From: Phallusia mammillata
Lineage: Eukaryota > Chordata > Ascidiacea > Phlebobranchia > Ascidiidae
DNA length: 64,000 bases
NCBI GenBank assembly: GCA_003260075.1
Contig: QLIY01000613.1
Span: forward strand, 23,843 to 87,842
Direction of reading: 5' to 3'
The position numbers were made by a program, and so were the translations under genes. A model generated the notes under the pieces. The model was not told the origin of the DNA. It searched no databases and saw nothing but the letters and a program-made list of their open reading frames with translations. Below are positions 36,297 to 47,767 of the stretch, piece by piece (the stretch's first letter is position 1; every line of letters starts with the position of its first letter).

Positions 36297-39200
36297 GATT
36301 AATGGTCACTATTCTTTAATACAAGTTATTAATAATGCCCTGTAAATGAAAAGCAGCTTAACCAAATGTCACAAATCTTTGTTTTATAATTTATTCGAAT
36401 ATGACACAAAAGCAATCAAAAATTCCAAAACAATAAAGAATTTACTGCAAAGAATATCCTAAGAAAAAATTGCAAAATAATCTTTGACCAAGTATAGGCT
36501 ACTGCAAAACATTTTAAGATGTTGTAAGAAAATTAAACCAAATTGTATTTCCATCAAAAGCAAAAAAATGATATATTTTTGTCACTTTTTAGATAACATC
36601 AAGTTTCTGATAGCCGATATCAAACAAACTTTATAAAATTTCATTCTTGTTTTAACAACTTTGAAAAACGTAAGCTATATTATTTTTTTAAAATGTTACA
36701 CCTGATTTAGGTACACTTTTGACGGTTTTGAATTATCTGAGCAAATAATAATAATAATAATAATAAAGTAAAAAATCTACTGCTGATTTTAAACTGTTAC
36801 AATTTTAATTGAGAATGCTTGATACAAAAGAGCAAAGGAATAACAATAATTATAACAAAGCGCTTTTGTGTGTTCAAAAAACCGGAAACACCCCTGTTGG
36901 AATGCCAATACAACGTCGAAATTGCGGTCACTCCTGCTACATACACCGGTTAAAATCTATTCATTTAATTCACGAGCCTTTCATTAGCTTTCGAGTATCA
37001 CTAAACTACAATAATCCGGCCAAACAACGCCCTGGCAGGGCTGACAAACAGCCAAACTTCCTCGTTGAAGCCGTGCTCTGACACTATACTAAACGCAGCT
37101 TCCGTTGTCATCACGCGCACACGCACTCGCCCCATGCGGCACATACACGCTTAATTAAACTTTCAACACGCGCACCGGGCTGTGCACGCGGCAGGCGTGA
37201 CACCGGCAAACGTTGCTAACTGCGTCACGGTTTGTTGTGCATTTAGCTTGCGATGTTTTACAGATGATTTAGGGAGGCCATCTACCGTATTGTATCTAAA
37301 CCAGGTCGTTTTCGACCTCGGCAACTTCTGCAAAATAAACGGCATAAATTCCAATATCATCGATAAAACATTGCCACGCTGCAGAACTTATTCGCGGAAG
37401 TATTTTAGTTTGGCCAGCAACAATCATCTTTCCACCAGGAAACGATTGTACTGCAAAATTACACCAAACAAGCCCTTGCCGCAGGCTTCGTGGTACGGAA
37501 GTAAGTCCATTTGGCCAGCAATTATTATCTGCTATCAATAGGTTATTAAATCCTTTATCCAGTGGTGGGATTCCGCCGGTTTGCGCCGGTTCTAGCCTAT
37601 AGAACCGTCTCACGAAAATTTATGAGATCAGCAAACCGGTTAGCATTACTGGTTACTGTCAATGGACATTTGGCAACAGAACCAGCTGAAAAAATATGAA
37701 AAATAACTCTTGTGATAGAACCGGCTGACAAAAAAATTGAATTCCATCACTGCCTTTAGGCTATCCCAGCACCACCAAAAAACTCCCGCCAAACCAACGA
37801 ACACAAGTTGAAACAGCCGCCTTGTTTGACAACATAGTAATATGAGCCCTTAGAAATTCCTGAATTTGTTACACTAACAATTTCTGGTAAGCCGACACCA
37901 GATTGTATCAATACCGGCATCGTATTTCACGCGAACAACTGTATGTGGCGACCCGTAACCTACCGAAACAAAGTCGTCTGCTAGTTAAATAACTCAACTT
38001 GTACACTAGGGCTAGGCAACTCAATAAAACAGCACAAATTACCAAACATCCACGAAAATATACGTAGCCTATTCAACTTAACTAGGGCTACATTTTTACG
38101 ACAGTGCCATTCGTAATTGGGTCCTCAATGAATAATAGCAACCCAGTGGCAGACACCCTAGTTTAATTTGTGTTTCGTGGCAGCACAATACCTAACCAAA
38201 ATGCCAACAACAAATGAACAGGAGCATAAGGTCGGTAGGGCGTTTAACTGTATTTATTAATAGTTAAACCGGGGCTTTTGTCAATCATGTACCAGCTAGA
38301 ATGCTGCAAACGAAACTGACAACAAACAACGGGCAACTACTTTCTCTTTTCCATGACTGAAATCTCATTGTCCGAAACTACATTAACGTGCTAAAACGAA
38401 GGAATCAAATTTTATCGCATTTTCGTTGTAATATCAACGTGGTCAAATTAAGACAATGTATTCTTAACCTAATTTCGCATACGCTTTAAAACAGATAGTT
38501 AAATAGCAGAGGAGCAAAATGCGTAAGCGTGTAAACAGGCAAGCTATAACCCGAACGCTTCACAGTTTATTACCAGACGGCTAGTGCTGTAGGAAATATT
38601 ACGTCATCCTTGAGGAATGATAAGGAGATTAAGTAAACTGCTGTAAAATTGACTTTAAGCTTAAAATATAGACATACACACAAACAGTGCTTTGTAAAGA
38701 AGGAAACATTAATAGCAGCTTATTACCGTTTTTCCTACAACGTAAAAGGCCTACATGTTCTTCTGGAAATAAGTGAAAAATGTACCATTCTTTTTAAATT
38801 CCTGTCAATGAGAAGCCGAAACGAACAAGACAGCGATGTCTAACATTCTATTACAGTGTCAGCGACTCAATACAACATGAGAGTTATCCGAAAATTTGAT
38901 ACAAAATACACGTCACGTCAGATTTTAGCACTTCCTATGCATTAACGTTTCGGTATTGGATCAGTTTCGGGGAAATTTTGCGGTACATCCTCTTCTTGTC
39001 CTGTTTTTGATCTTAGCTGCTCTCAAGAGTCAAAAGGCCGACATCAAACGTATCTTTTAGCTCACGTCTAAAATGCTATCGTCCGAATAAAGAAGTGTAA
39101 GTATTAAAACACATCACTTGTGCAAGCACCTTCGTGCAATAAAGCAAAAATAGTCCGCTAATATGTTTAAGTCGAAATTATAAGGTAAGAAGTTGTACGC

Positions 39201-42200
39201 TGTCATTAACGTTTCTGCCTATGCTTGAAATATGGGAAACATATATTACACATTCATGTAAGAACGCCAGTTGTATCCTCATGGTACAGCATATGAGGTT
39301 CGACGTAAGTTACAACCGGAATCACAAGTCCCAGAAGACATGCGGTGCACTTTATGTCTTCGGAAATTCGGAATGTTACCACAGGAATTACAGACCTGCA
39401 TACCCTTGGGGCATGTGATATGTCTAAGGCGAAAGCGAAGTGCAAAATGTAATCTGTTGCGCAGGTTGTTCATTTCTTCAATGCATTTAATGGAATCATA
39501 GATCATTACGGCAAAATTCACCAAACATGGATAACTCCATCCGCGTTATTTTGTCGATACTCCTTCTTTTCTTGTTCGCGCAAAATACGAGTGAATAATT
39601 TGATGTGGTTTTTGCAATGTGCTTCGAACATTTGCTGACTTCTTTTTACAGCCATTCAAATGAATTACCGGGTTTGTTCCCGTACAAAAGACTTCAGACA
39701 TTAAGGCTATGACCAAACGAGTTTAGTGCCACAATAACGACCTGATGAACACAATCTAATGTCGTAAAGTCCAGTCTGGTCCCATAAAAACTCATAAGCA
39801 AACATTCCTTTTATGTCAAAGGTTTACTGCGATGATAACTTTTTGCAATTGAAGTTCATGCGGTAATTTGATGAAACTTTTGCAAACACTCTAGCTAAGG
39901 CTAAATTCGGTTGCGGAATTTAAAATGCAAATGAGTAATTGTGGGTAACAAACTAGTCTGGGCCTATGCTAAAATTGATTCTGTATTTAAATAGTAAGCA
40001 TCAGCTGTAATTTACAACGAAAGCACATCGTGATTCTTTATTCGACTGTCAGAATACTAGTCACCATTTAAATTAAACAACCGGTTTGTAATTTATGACA
40101 TACACACCCGGTGGACCCAGTTACGTCTTAACTGCTAATTTTGAATCACTTGTCGTCTTCCTGTGCATTAGCAATACCATATTTGGTGATGATTTGTTTG
40201 TTAGGTTCTGACATCAGCAACGTTGGCGCGTTCCTAGCCTTATGACGCGCGTGTACATTGAAAAGATGTCGTTTAATCTTCAAGTGAAATGTTAGCAGGT
40301 TTGTAAAACTGTCTCCGGTAAAAAAACTGTTTGCTGACAAATATTTACAACTTGGCGATTAGAGTCGGATAAACAGGGCAACAGCGCAGCTTCCGTGGAC
40401 AGAAGAGCTCTGCGTTAATGCTACTGTGCCTCTTTAGGGCGTTGACATTCTTTGCATTAAACTTTTATGACGAGAAATATACGAGAAGATTGCCTCTGCA
40501 TTCATGACTGCGAAAATTGAAGTTTTGAGCCTAAAATTAAAAATGTTTAGAGTAATGGACCATTTATACAGATTTTCAAAAACTTAGGCTGCACTGGTGC
40601 AAAAAAATTTAAGCACTTTTTTTATTCATAGACGGTACTTCTGTAGTTTTTGTAAATAAAAAATGTCAAAAACAAATTCCAAAAAAATATCGTTGTTTTA
40701 GGAAAAAATGTCCAATAGAGGTTACAAAAAAAACGCTTTAGCAAGTATAAGCATAATTTTAAAAGACAAAAAACTCGAAAACACCGGAAGTATTTTTAGT
40801 TTCTACACAAAACCTTATCTAGAAAAGAAATAAACACAAATACTGCTTCGTGGCAGAAATAGCAACACGAAACAATTTAGTTAACCTAAAAAGTGAAACC
40901 TCAAATCCATGCAGAGCGATACAGAAAGCATTGCTTGAATGCACAACGCTATGTGCAGCTTTCAGTTCAAGCGAGTTTATATTAGGCATTGCAAATCATA
41001 CCACGCTTAAACTCTGTCCAATCATCATTTATTGTGCGTCCGTTCTGAGTGGGCTTTTGCTTTAATAATCCGGTTTGAACCGACTGACTACACTGCACTT
41101 TATATCACAGTTACACAGTCAGACAACGCCTGACGACTAACTAAAAGCATATTCTCCTAACTGATTTACCGAATGACTGTTACGTGATCTGATGACGCGG
41201 TTAATAATAGCACTTTACCATCCTTCTAAGTTACGCCTGATGATGGCAAACCATTTATGGGTCGTTAAAGTCAATTAATAGGGTATGATTACCCGAAGAA
41301 AATAAGCAGGTGGTCGCCGTGTTCAAACCGCGACGATCAATCAACAAAGACCAAAAATGGAAGTGCTGCTGCAAGTTAGACACGATCGCAAACCTTATTA
41401 AACAGAAAATACTTCTGTAGGTTATAGGGCAAACTTACAATACAGTAGAATCCATCAAATGTCTGCAAATAAGGCCAAATTTAAGAACATAAAACCTAGC
41501 TGTATTCAACACACCAGTTGAAAAAACTTTCGCTTTTAATATTGTCCTTTCGCCTTTTCTTGAATTGAAACCCTGAAGTTTAACTTTAAAGCAATGCCAG
41601 GACTTATATTTAAAGTAAATAAAGAAAACAATACATCGACTGTTGATAAAACGCCTCGATTTTCAAACACAAAACTCAGGTGTTGAATAAATCACAAAGT
41701 CCCGGCGCAACCGGTTAACGCAGACTTGAGGGCGTACAGAACTGTGCCCACTCAAGCATAAAATCGCTTCTGCTTATCTCATTTCTTACGCGCTTAACAG
41801 GCACAAAAAATAGTTGTGGTGGTGACTGCTAACTTCCTGGCATGGTTCCCAACTTTGTTGCTGTCTTGATGCTATAGATAACACAAACCCACTGACATTT
41901 TAGCTAACATGACTGGCCCCTTTTACCTACTAAGTGTGTTATTGTGTTAGTCTTTGCGCATTTGCAACAGAAGAAAGCAGAAAAAGAGCAGACCTGATAA
42001 AATATGCATTTTGTTTGCATCCTACAAACATTGTCGCATTAATAATGCATTCTGAGAAACGAAAACGCTTCGCAGTGACCTGTCGTTTTTGACTGTTTTC
42101 TAAGAATACGTAATCACACCAAAACACAATTAGCCCCAAAGACCGGGAGGACTCTGTAAGCTACGTTACTAATGAGTAATCGTTTAAATGCAAAAAAGAC

Positions 42201-43158
42201 AAACGCTTCGCAGGCCTGGCGCCGCATGACCATATATGGAAGGCGGCAAAGCCGTATTTGGTGAAAGAGAGCAAAGCGTGCTTTTCATCTCTTTTTCACG
42301 AGCGGTGATTCACTCAATCCGTTGTCACTTGTGAAATTTTGCGACAGTTAAAAGGTGCGTCACTTATGTGGATTACGTGGAATTACGAGATGATGAAACT
42401 GTCGTTTGTTTGAAGTGAGCAATGCGGAAGGCTTGACAGATTGCAAGTAACCAATAACCAAACATCGCTCTAATTTGTGACAATCTCTTTCTTATTTTTT
42501 GTTTGCTTTTCACCGACATGTCTGGCTACACAAGGGCTTAAAAAACGCAAGTCAAGCCAAATGCTAAAACCCGGTATAAATTGAATCAAAAAATTGTTTG
42601 TTTTTAAAATTTCGTGTCATATACCAGAGCAAAACGTTGCAATTTTTTAGTCGCAGAAAGACTAAGATCAATGTCCATGCATTTATTTTATGTTTTTGTA
42701 TTCACATTTTAAAGCATTAATTTTGTTTTATTCAAAGCGACTTTTTAAATCCCAATAAATTTTGTTTACAATTTTGACTCTGGAAGTGCTGTATTATTTT
42801 TGAAACAAACATATACTGACATTTTTATCCATAAAAAATATTGTTAAAGTAGCATAAACAAGTAAAAAATTCTTAACATTTCAGACCACAAACCGTAAGA
42901 ATAGTGGGTTCGTAAATTTAGCTCTCCCTTTTGCGATGCGGATTTAAACTGCTACGTCATGCGTGACGTGTTGTCATGAAAGTTTACCTGATTAAAAACA
43001 AAAATAAAAACACGTAATTTGTTGTTATTAGCTGAAAATTACAGGTTTATTTGTTGCGCTATTGTAATACAGTGATATTTTTGCAAATGCGTTTTAATAC
43101 GTTGTATTTTATCACAGATATATTAAAAACTTTGTCTATTGTCAATATTCGTCGCAAA
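36297..43158. other. Intergenic region plastin / SDF4 (head to head)
   Basis: About 6.9 kb without a gene I can support. It contains an ataataata microsatellite (36746-36767), a GC-richer CpG-bearing stretch at 37080-37210 that could be the plastin promoter or first non-coding exon, and the MITE at 37560-37752. Frames at 39271-39501 and 37182-37541 are short, overlap on both strands and show no family resemblance. The SDF4 promoter must lie near 42.9-43.1 kb. Confidence 0.5.
37560..37752. mobile_element. Short hAT-like MITE, family A, second copy
   Basis: cagtggtgggattccgccgg ... ttgaattccatcactg, about 80 percent alike to 14655-14835. Flanks cctttatc (37552-37559) and cctttagg (37753-37760) are a decayed 8-bp duplication. 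Confidence 0.85.
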
Positions 43159-46100
43159 ATGTTACCTAAACTGTTACTCTTTGTTTTGATTACGTTTACT
43201 ATCGTAGGCACGTCTTATGGAAAATCGCTAATGATGATGGTAAAAAATGGTAAGTTAATAAAGAACACAATTTTTCGTTGTGATGTGTTTAATTGCAAAG
43301 ATCTTTCTTGTTTGTCAAGAAATTTGTAAATGACATCTGTTTTGTAAACTTTGTACGTTGTTAAACAAATTACATTTTTGTGGTTGGTTTTGTGCTTTTC
43401 GTTTGGTTTTTGCACAAAAGATAAAACAGCAAATCCCCACTTTTTCAAACAATATAGTTTCATTTTATTTGTTGTTCGAAATTTGTTGAAACTGAGTTCC
43501 ATTACATTTTCCAACTGAAATGCATATACCCATTTTTTATCAGATTACAAAATATTATTTCATTTTTACAGAAAGCAAAGATGGTGACGCAAATCCAAAT
43601 GAAGAGGATGATGCAGCAAAGAAAATTAAGGTGATTCTGGATAATTACAACTCATATTTGCCCGGCTTTTTTGTGACCTACCAAAATATGCAATTATCCA
43701 GAATATTTGCTTAACTAATAATGGAATCCAGTATGTATAAACAAGAATTTGCAATTATTGTAATGAACCACCGCTGTGTATATTTGTGTAGTTTGTTGCC
43801 AATCATACTTCTAATTTATTGATTCAAAACAGTTAGGCGATATATGTATATTGTATAATATTCCATTTCTATTTTTTGACTGATTCTGTTATATCTTTAA
43901 GAAATTTTTTTTTCTCAGTTATAATTCTAAATTTGTTTATTTAAAAAAAAAAGTGTCAATGTTTTGCACAGACTGAAATTGAAGATGATTTGGCCCCACC
44001 AAAACATCTCGATGCAGTAAAAATTGGACGTGATGGGAACCTGAACTCCAACTTCCACAAGGAAGTCTTTCTGGGTGAAGACCTAGACAATTTTGAGAAT
44101 GGGAATTATGAGTTAAAAGATCAAAAGTCAAAACTAGAAGAAATCTTTCATTTGTAAGTGTTTGACAGTTAAATACAAGTTTTAGTGTCAAAAACAAGGT
44201 TACCCAATGGTTATAAAATAAGAAATAATATAGTAACACCTAAAGCATTTTAAATTGAACTTACAATACAGCAAGGGAAAATCGTTTTGAGAAAATTACT
44301 TTTTGCCAGTAGCCCAGTACAGATTAATGGAAATAGCTTTATTTAATGTTTAGTGGAGTATCTACTTTTTGTACAATTTTATTCAACAGTTTTGTACTTT
44401 TTTATATTTTAATAATTCTGGTTTTATTTTTTTGTTCCACTTTCCATAACTTAGTGAGTGTAAGCCTAAACACATCCTGTCTTCCATTTAATTTAATGAT
44501 AATTATCCACTTAGCAATTGGTATTAGTGTCTTGATTGGTGTGTGAGTTTTTGCCGTTCCTGCTATGGCCATGTATGATTGCTTCTGGTGTATTTATGAT
44601 TGACTGCTGGTTATGCCTCACAACTGTATGTATTTTCCAAGCAGTTAAAACCATATTAATCACTATTTAAATGATTTGCAAAGACTTGTGTCACTGATAA
44701 GGGGGAATTGCACTTTGAACATTGTACTTTGTGCATCATGTTATTTCTGTACAGATAATTAGCTGACATTACTTGTTAATGTTTAAACACTTGTTTACTT
44801 TTCAATTTGGTAAAATGGAGAAAACTTTACAGCTAATCACTTTGCAATATAATGTAAAGTTTTAAACTAAAAGAATACTATATCAGCAAATGGCTTGGAA
44901 CAAAGTTAGTGCATTTATGATACTAGCTCTTGACATGGCAATTGCAAATACGTACTGTTTATTTGAATCACTATTTGTAGCCTATTAATATTTAAAAAAT
45001 GTATAATTTGAAAATAACTTATAATACTACAAAAAATAATACAATGCTTTTTCATTATAACTTATAAAAAAATGCTAATAACTTTGTTTAAAAGATAATT
45101 TTGCAATTAAATACATTTAGCTACGTAATTAAAATACGGTGGCCCCCAATTTTTGGAAGCATCACTCAACAAACTGTGTGTCCTATTTTGCAGAATTGAT
45201 ACAAACAAAGACAAACACCTTGATAACTCTGAACTAACAGCCTGGGTTCTCTCAAAGACAAGAGAACATTTTGAAGAAGCAAAGCGAGGAAATGCTCAGC
45301 AGTTTGCAAAGATTGATACTGATGGTGACAATCAAATCACTTGGAACGAATACCTCGCTGAATTTCTGGCACAAAGAAATTTTGACAAGTATGTGATTTC
45401 ATACACATATTTAACTAGGGGTCACCAAACTGCACCATGTGCTCTTGGTGGTTTTGGTAAGAGCTTGTAAGCTATCTGGCCCTTTACCTGCTCTATTTTG
45501 AAACAAGTTTGATGGCCCTTGCAATAAATAGTTGTACTTTATAAGCTACTGCAAAGAATGTAAGACTTATTTCTTGTAAGTAAGCAAGTGAAGTGATTTA
45601 CCACAATCTGTGACATGAAATGTTATTAAATAAACCACTAACCAACAAAAATTTTAGGAAAAGTGTTGCTGAAAAGTTGAAAAACAGTGAAAAGATAGAA
45701 ATTAGTAAAGATGTTGAAGATGAGGTGGAAGATGCAAGAGATAAATGGATGCAGGTGAAAAAAAATCCATTGTTTTACCCAATGATGAATACCTTTTTTG
45801 TGTGGCAAATTATATCTTTGGAAATTCTTTGTTTGTGTAACAAAAGCTATAAGATATGGAGCTAATGCATTTGATCATAATCTGATTTTCATGTGAGTGT
45901 TTTAATTGCAATCTTTTCTATTGAGGTTAGTTTGCTATGGAAGAATCCATTTATTTGCATAATCTGCTTTGTTGCATATTGAACTCCAAACTTCAGTATA
46001 TCTCCAATTTGTGCCCCTTTATTATTACAAATGCCTCCACTGTATATTTATAACCACCACCAAAAAATTGTTTTTAAATTCCAGTCTGCAAGTGAAGGAG

Positions 46101-47767
46101 AGACAGACTTTCTTACTTCAGAGCAATTCCTTGACTTCCAACATCCTGAAACAAGCAAAGGCATGCTTCAGTATCTAGTTGAAGACTTTCTGCATGACAT
46201 GGGTAAGGAGACTGTTGCACTACATGTTCTTATGCTAAGGACAGCAATAGCAAGCGACATTGCTGGGTTAAACTAAATTGAAGTAATAGACAGCTTATTT
46301 GAGCATAACACATTCAGGCAGTGTCTGCTCATTGTGGACAAAAATGAAACAAACAAACAACAACAAAGCCTAGAGGATAACTTTTAAAAAGTTTAAAATC
46401 CACAAGATCCTTGCTATGCCTTGAAAGAAAAATATCCCTGGCTCTAAAGTTAAAGCGCCAAAGATCACATAGTTTTTTCCAACCTTCCTTTTTGTTACAA
46501 ACACCAGTCACAGATAGCTTGTATATAGTGAATGCATTGTAGATGTTTTAACAATTACTGTTGTGATCAATGGTGTAAAGTGTAAAATGACGTTATACAG
46601 TAAACCCTAGTTGATCTGGACCCATTTGGACCAAAACTTTGTCCAGATTAAGCAAAGATCCGGACTAAGCGATGTCGGTTAGTTCATGCACACTTCAAAT
46701 CTTTTGTACCTCCATTTTTTCCGATTGGGAAAAGATCCTAATTAACTGAATCTGATTTAACTGAGATTTACTGCATAAGCACACTTGTTTTACTAAATTT
46801 TTCACAGATATTGATGGGGACGGAGAACTTTCCATCCACGAATACATGTCAGTGGGTTCGGATGTTGATGTCGACACACAAGCAGATGGGGGGGGGGGAT
46901 ACGCCACTGGTATAAGCACACTTGTTTTACTAAATTTTTCCAGATATCGATGGCGACGGAGAACTTTCCATCCATGAATACATGTCAGTGGGTTCGGATG
47001 TTGATGTCGACACACAAGCAGATGAATGGGCACAAATCAGAAAAAAAGAATTCCGTAATGTCATGGATGTGAATCATGATAACAAAGTCACCAAAGACGA
47101 ACTTGAGGTACCATATTTCAAAATTTTAAAACCCGTATTTTAAACGGTTTTGTCTACTGAAATGCCATAGATTTTACTTTTGATAAAATTCAAAATGTTT
47201 TTGTTCACTTGCACCAAACTAGTTTTCGCAAAGTAATTTGCACAAGTGCTGTTAATAAGTAGCATTTTTTGGTCATTGGCCTTGCATCAACAGTTGTTGG
47301 ACTGTTGAATTTTAAGCTTATGCTGTCAATCAGCAAAAAACAAGGTTTTGGTGTTTCTTTAGGGGGGCGTTTACACAAAAAAAATATATATCTTCCTTTT
47401 GTGCTTTTTTTACCCAATCTTATGTTTGTGGTTTGGGTTGAGGGGGGGGGGACAAAAAACAAGGTTTTGGTGTTTCTTTAGGGGGTTGTTTACACATAAA
47501 AATTATATATCTTCCTTTTGTGCTTTTTTTACCCAATCATGTGTTTGTGGTTTGGGTTGAAGTTTGTAAACTATTAGGATTTTCTTGCAGAAATACCTGG
47601 ACCCACTGAGTGAAAACATGGCTGAGCAAGAAGCAAGACAACTTATAGCATTTGGTGATGATGACGGTGATGACAGGCTTTCATTGGACGAACTGCTTGA
47701 AAACAGCGAGTTTTACACTGGTAGCAAACTTTACAACTATGCGAAGAGCGTACATGATGATCTGTAG
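43159..47767 (+). CDS. SDF4: 45 kDa calcium-binding protein (Cab45, CREC family)
   Basis: Secretory-pathway EF-hand protein; in vertebrates Cab45 binds calcium in the Golgi lumen and helps sort secreted cargo. Eight exons: 43159-43249, 43572-43630, 43972-44153, 45194-45388, 45658-45754, 46085-46202, 46944-47107, 47591-47767, totalling 1083 nt (360 residues plus stop; human 362). Residues 1-21 form a signal peptide. The diagnostic segment HLDAVKIGRDGNLNSNFHKE matches [20 protein letters not shown] of human Cab45. EF loops: DTNKDKHLDNSE (about 113), DTDGDNQITWNE, DIDGDGELSIHE (248), DVNHDNKVTKDE and DDDGDDRLSLDE, plus a degenerate one near FLTSEQFLDF. The end FYTGSKLYNYAKSVHDDL matches FFTGSKLVDYARSVHEEF, but with a K/HDEL-like tetrapeptide HDDL. 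An extra partial copy of exon 7 lies at 46808-46887. Confidence 0.95.
46598..46773. mobile_element. pogo/Tigger-like MITE, copy 3
   Basis: Left end cagtaaaccctagttgatctgga preceded by TA, right end ttaactgagatttactg followed by CA (decayed TA). It is a family member inside SDF4 intron 6, ending just before the duplicated exon block. Confidence 0.8.
46775..47024. repeat. Duplicated SDF4 exon 7 around a G run
   Basis: 46775-46888 and 46912-47024 are copies containing the end of intron 6 with its acceptor and the first 81 bases of exon 7. G11 (one G native) at 46888-46898 lies between, followed by 13 bases of other sequence. The coding differences are three, all synonymous (att/atc, ggg/ggc, cac/cat), as expected for alleles. 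The left copy stops at the G run without a donor site, so only the right copy makes a usable exon. Confidence 0.92.
47335..47561. repeat. Tandem duplicate flanking G10 in SDF4 intron 7
   Basis: 47335-47441 and 47452-47561 are copies (caaggttttggtgtttcttt... to ...gtttgggttga) separated by G10 at 47442-47451. This is the last G-type run; all later runs are C. Confidence 0.9.

Noticed and set aside
39271-39524. Cys-rich frames on both strands resembling a zinc finger
   Set aside because: Cysteine spacing fits no RING or C2H2 pattern, the frames overlap on opposite strands and there are no splice sites or neighbouring exons.
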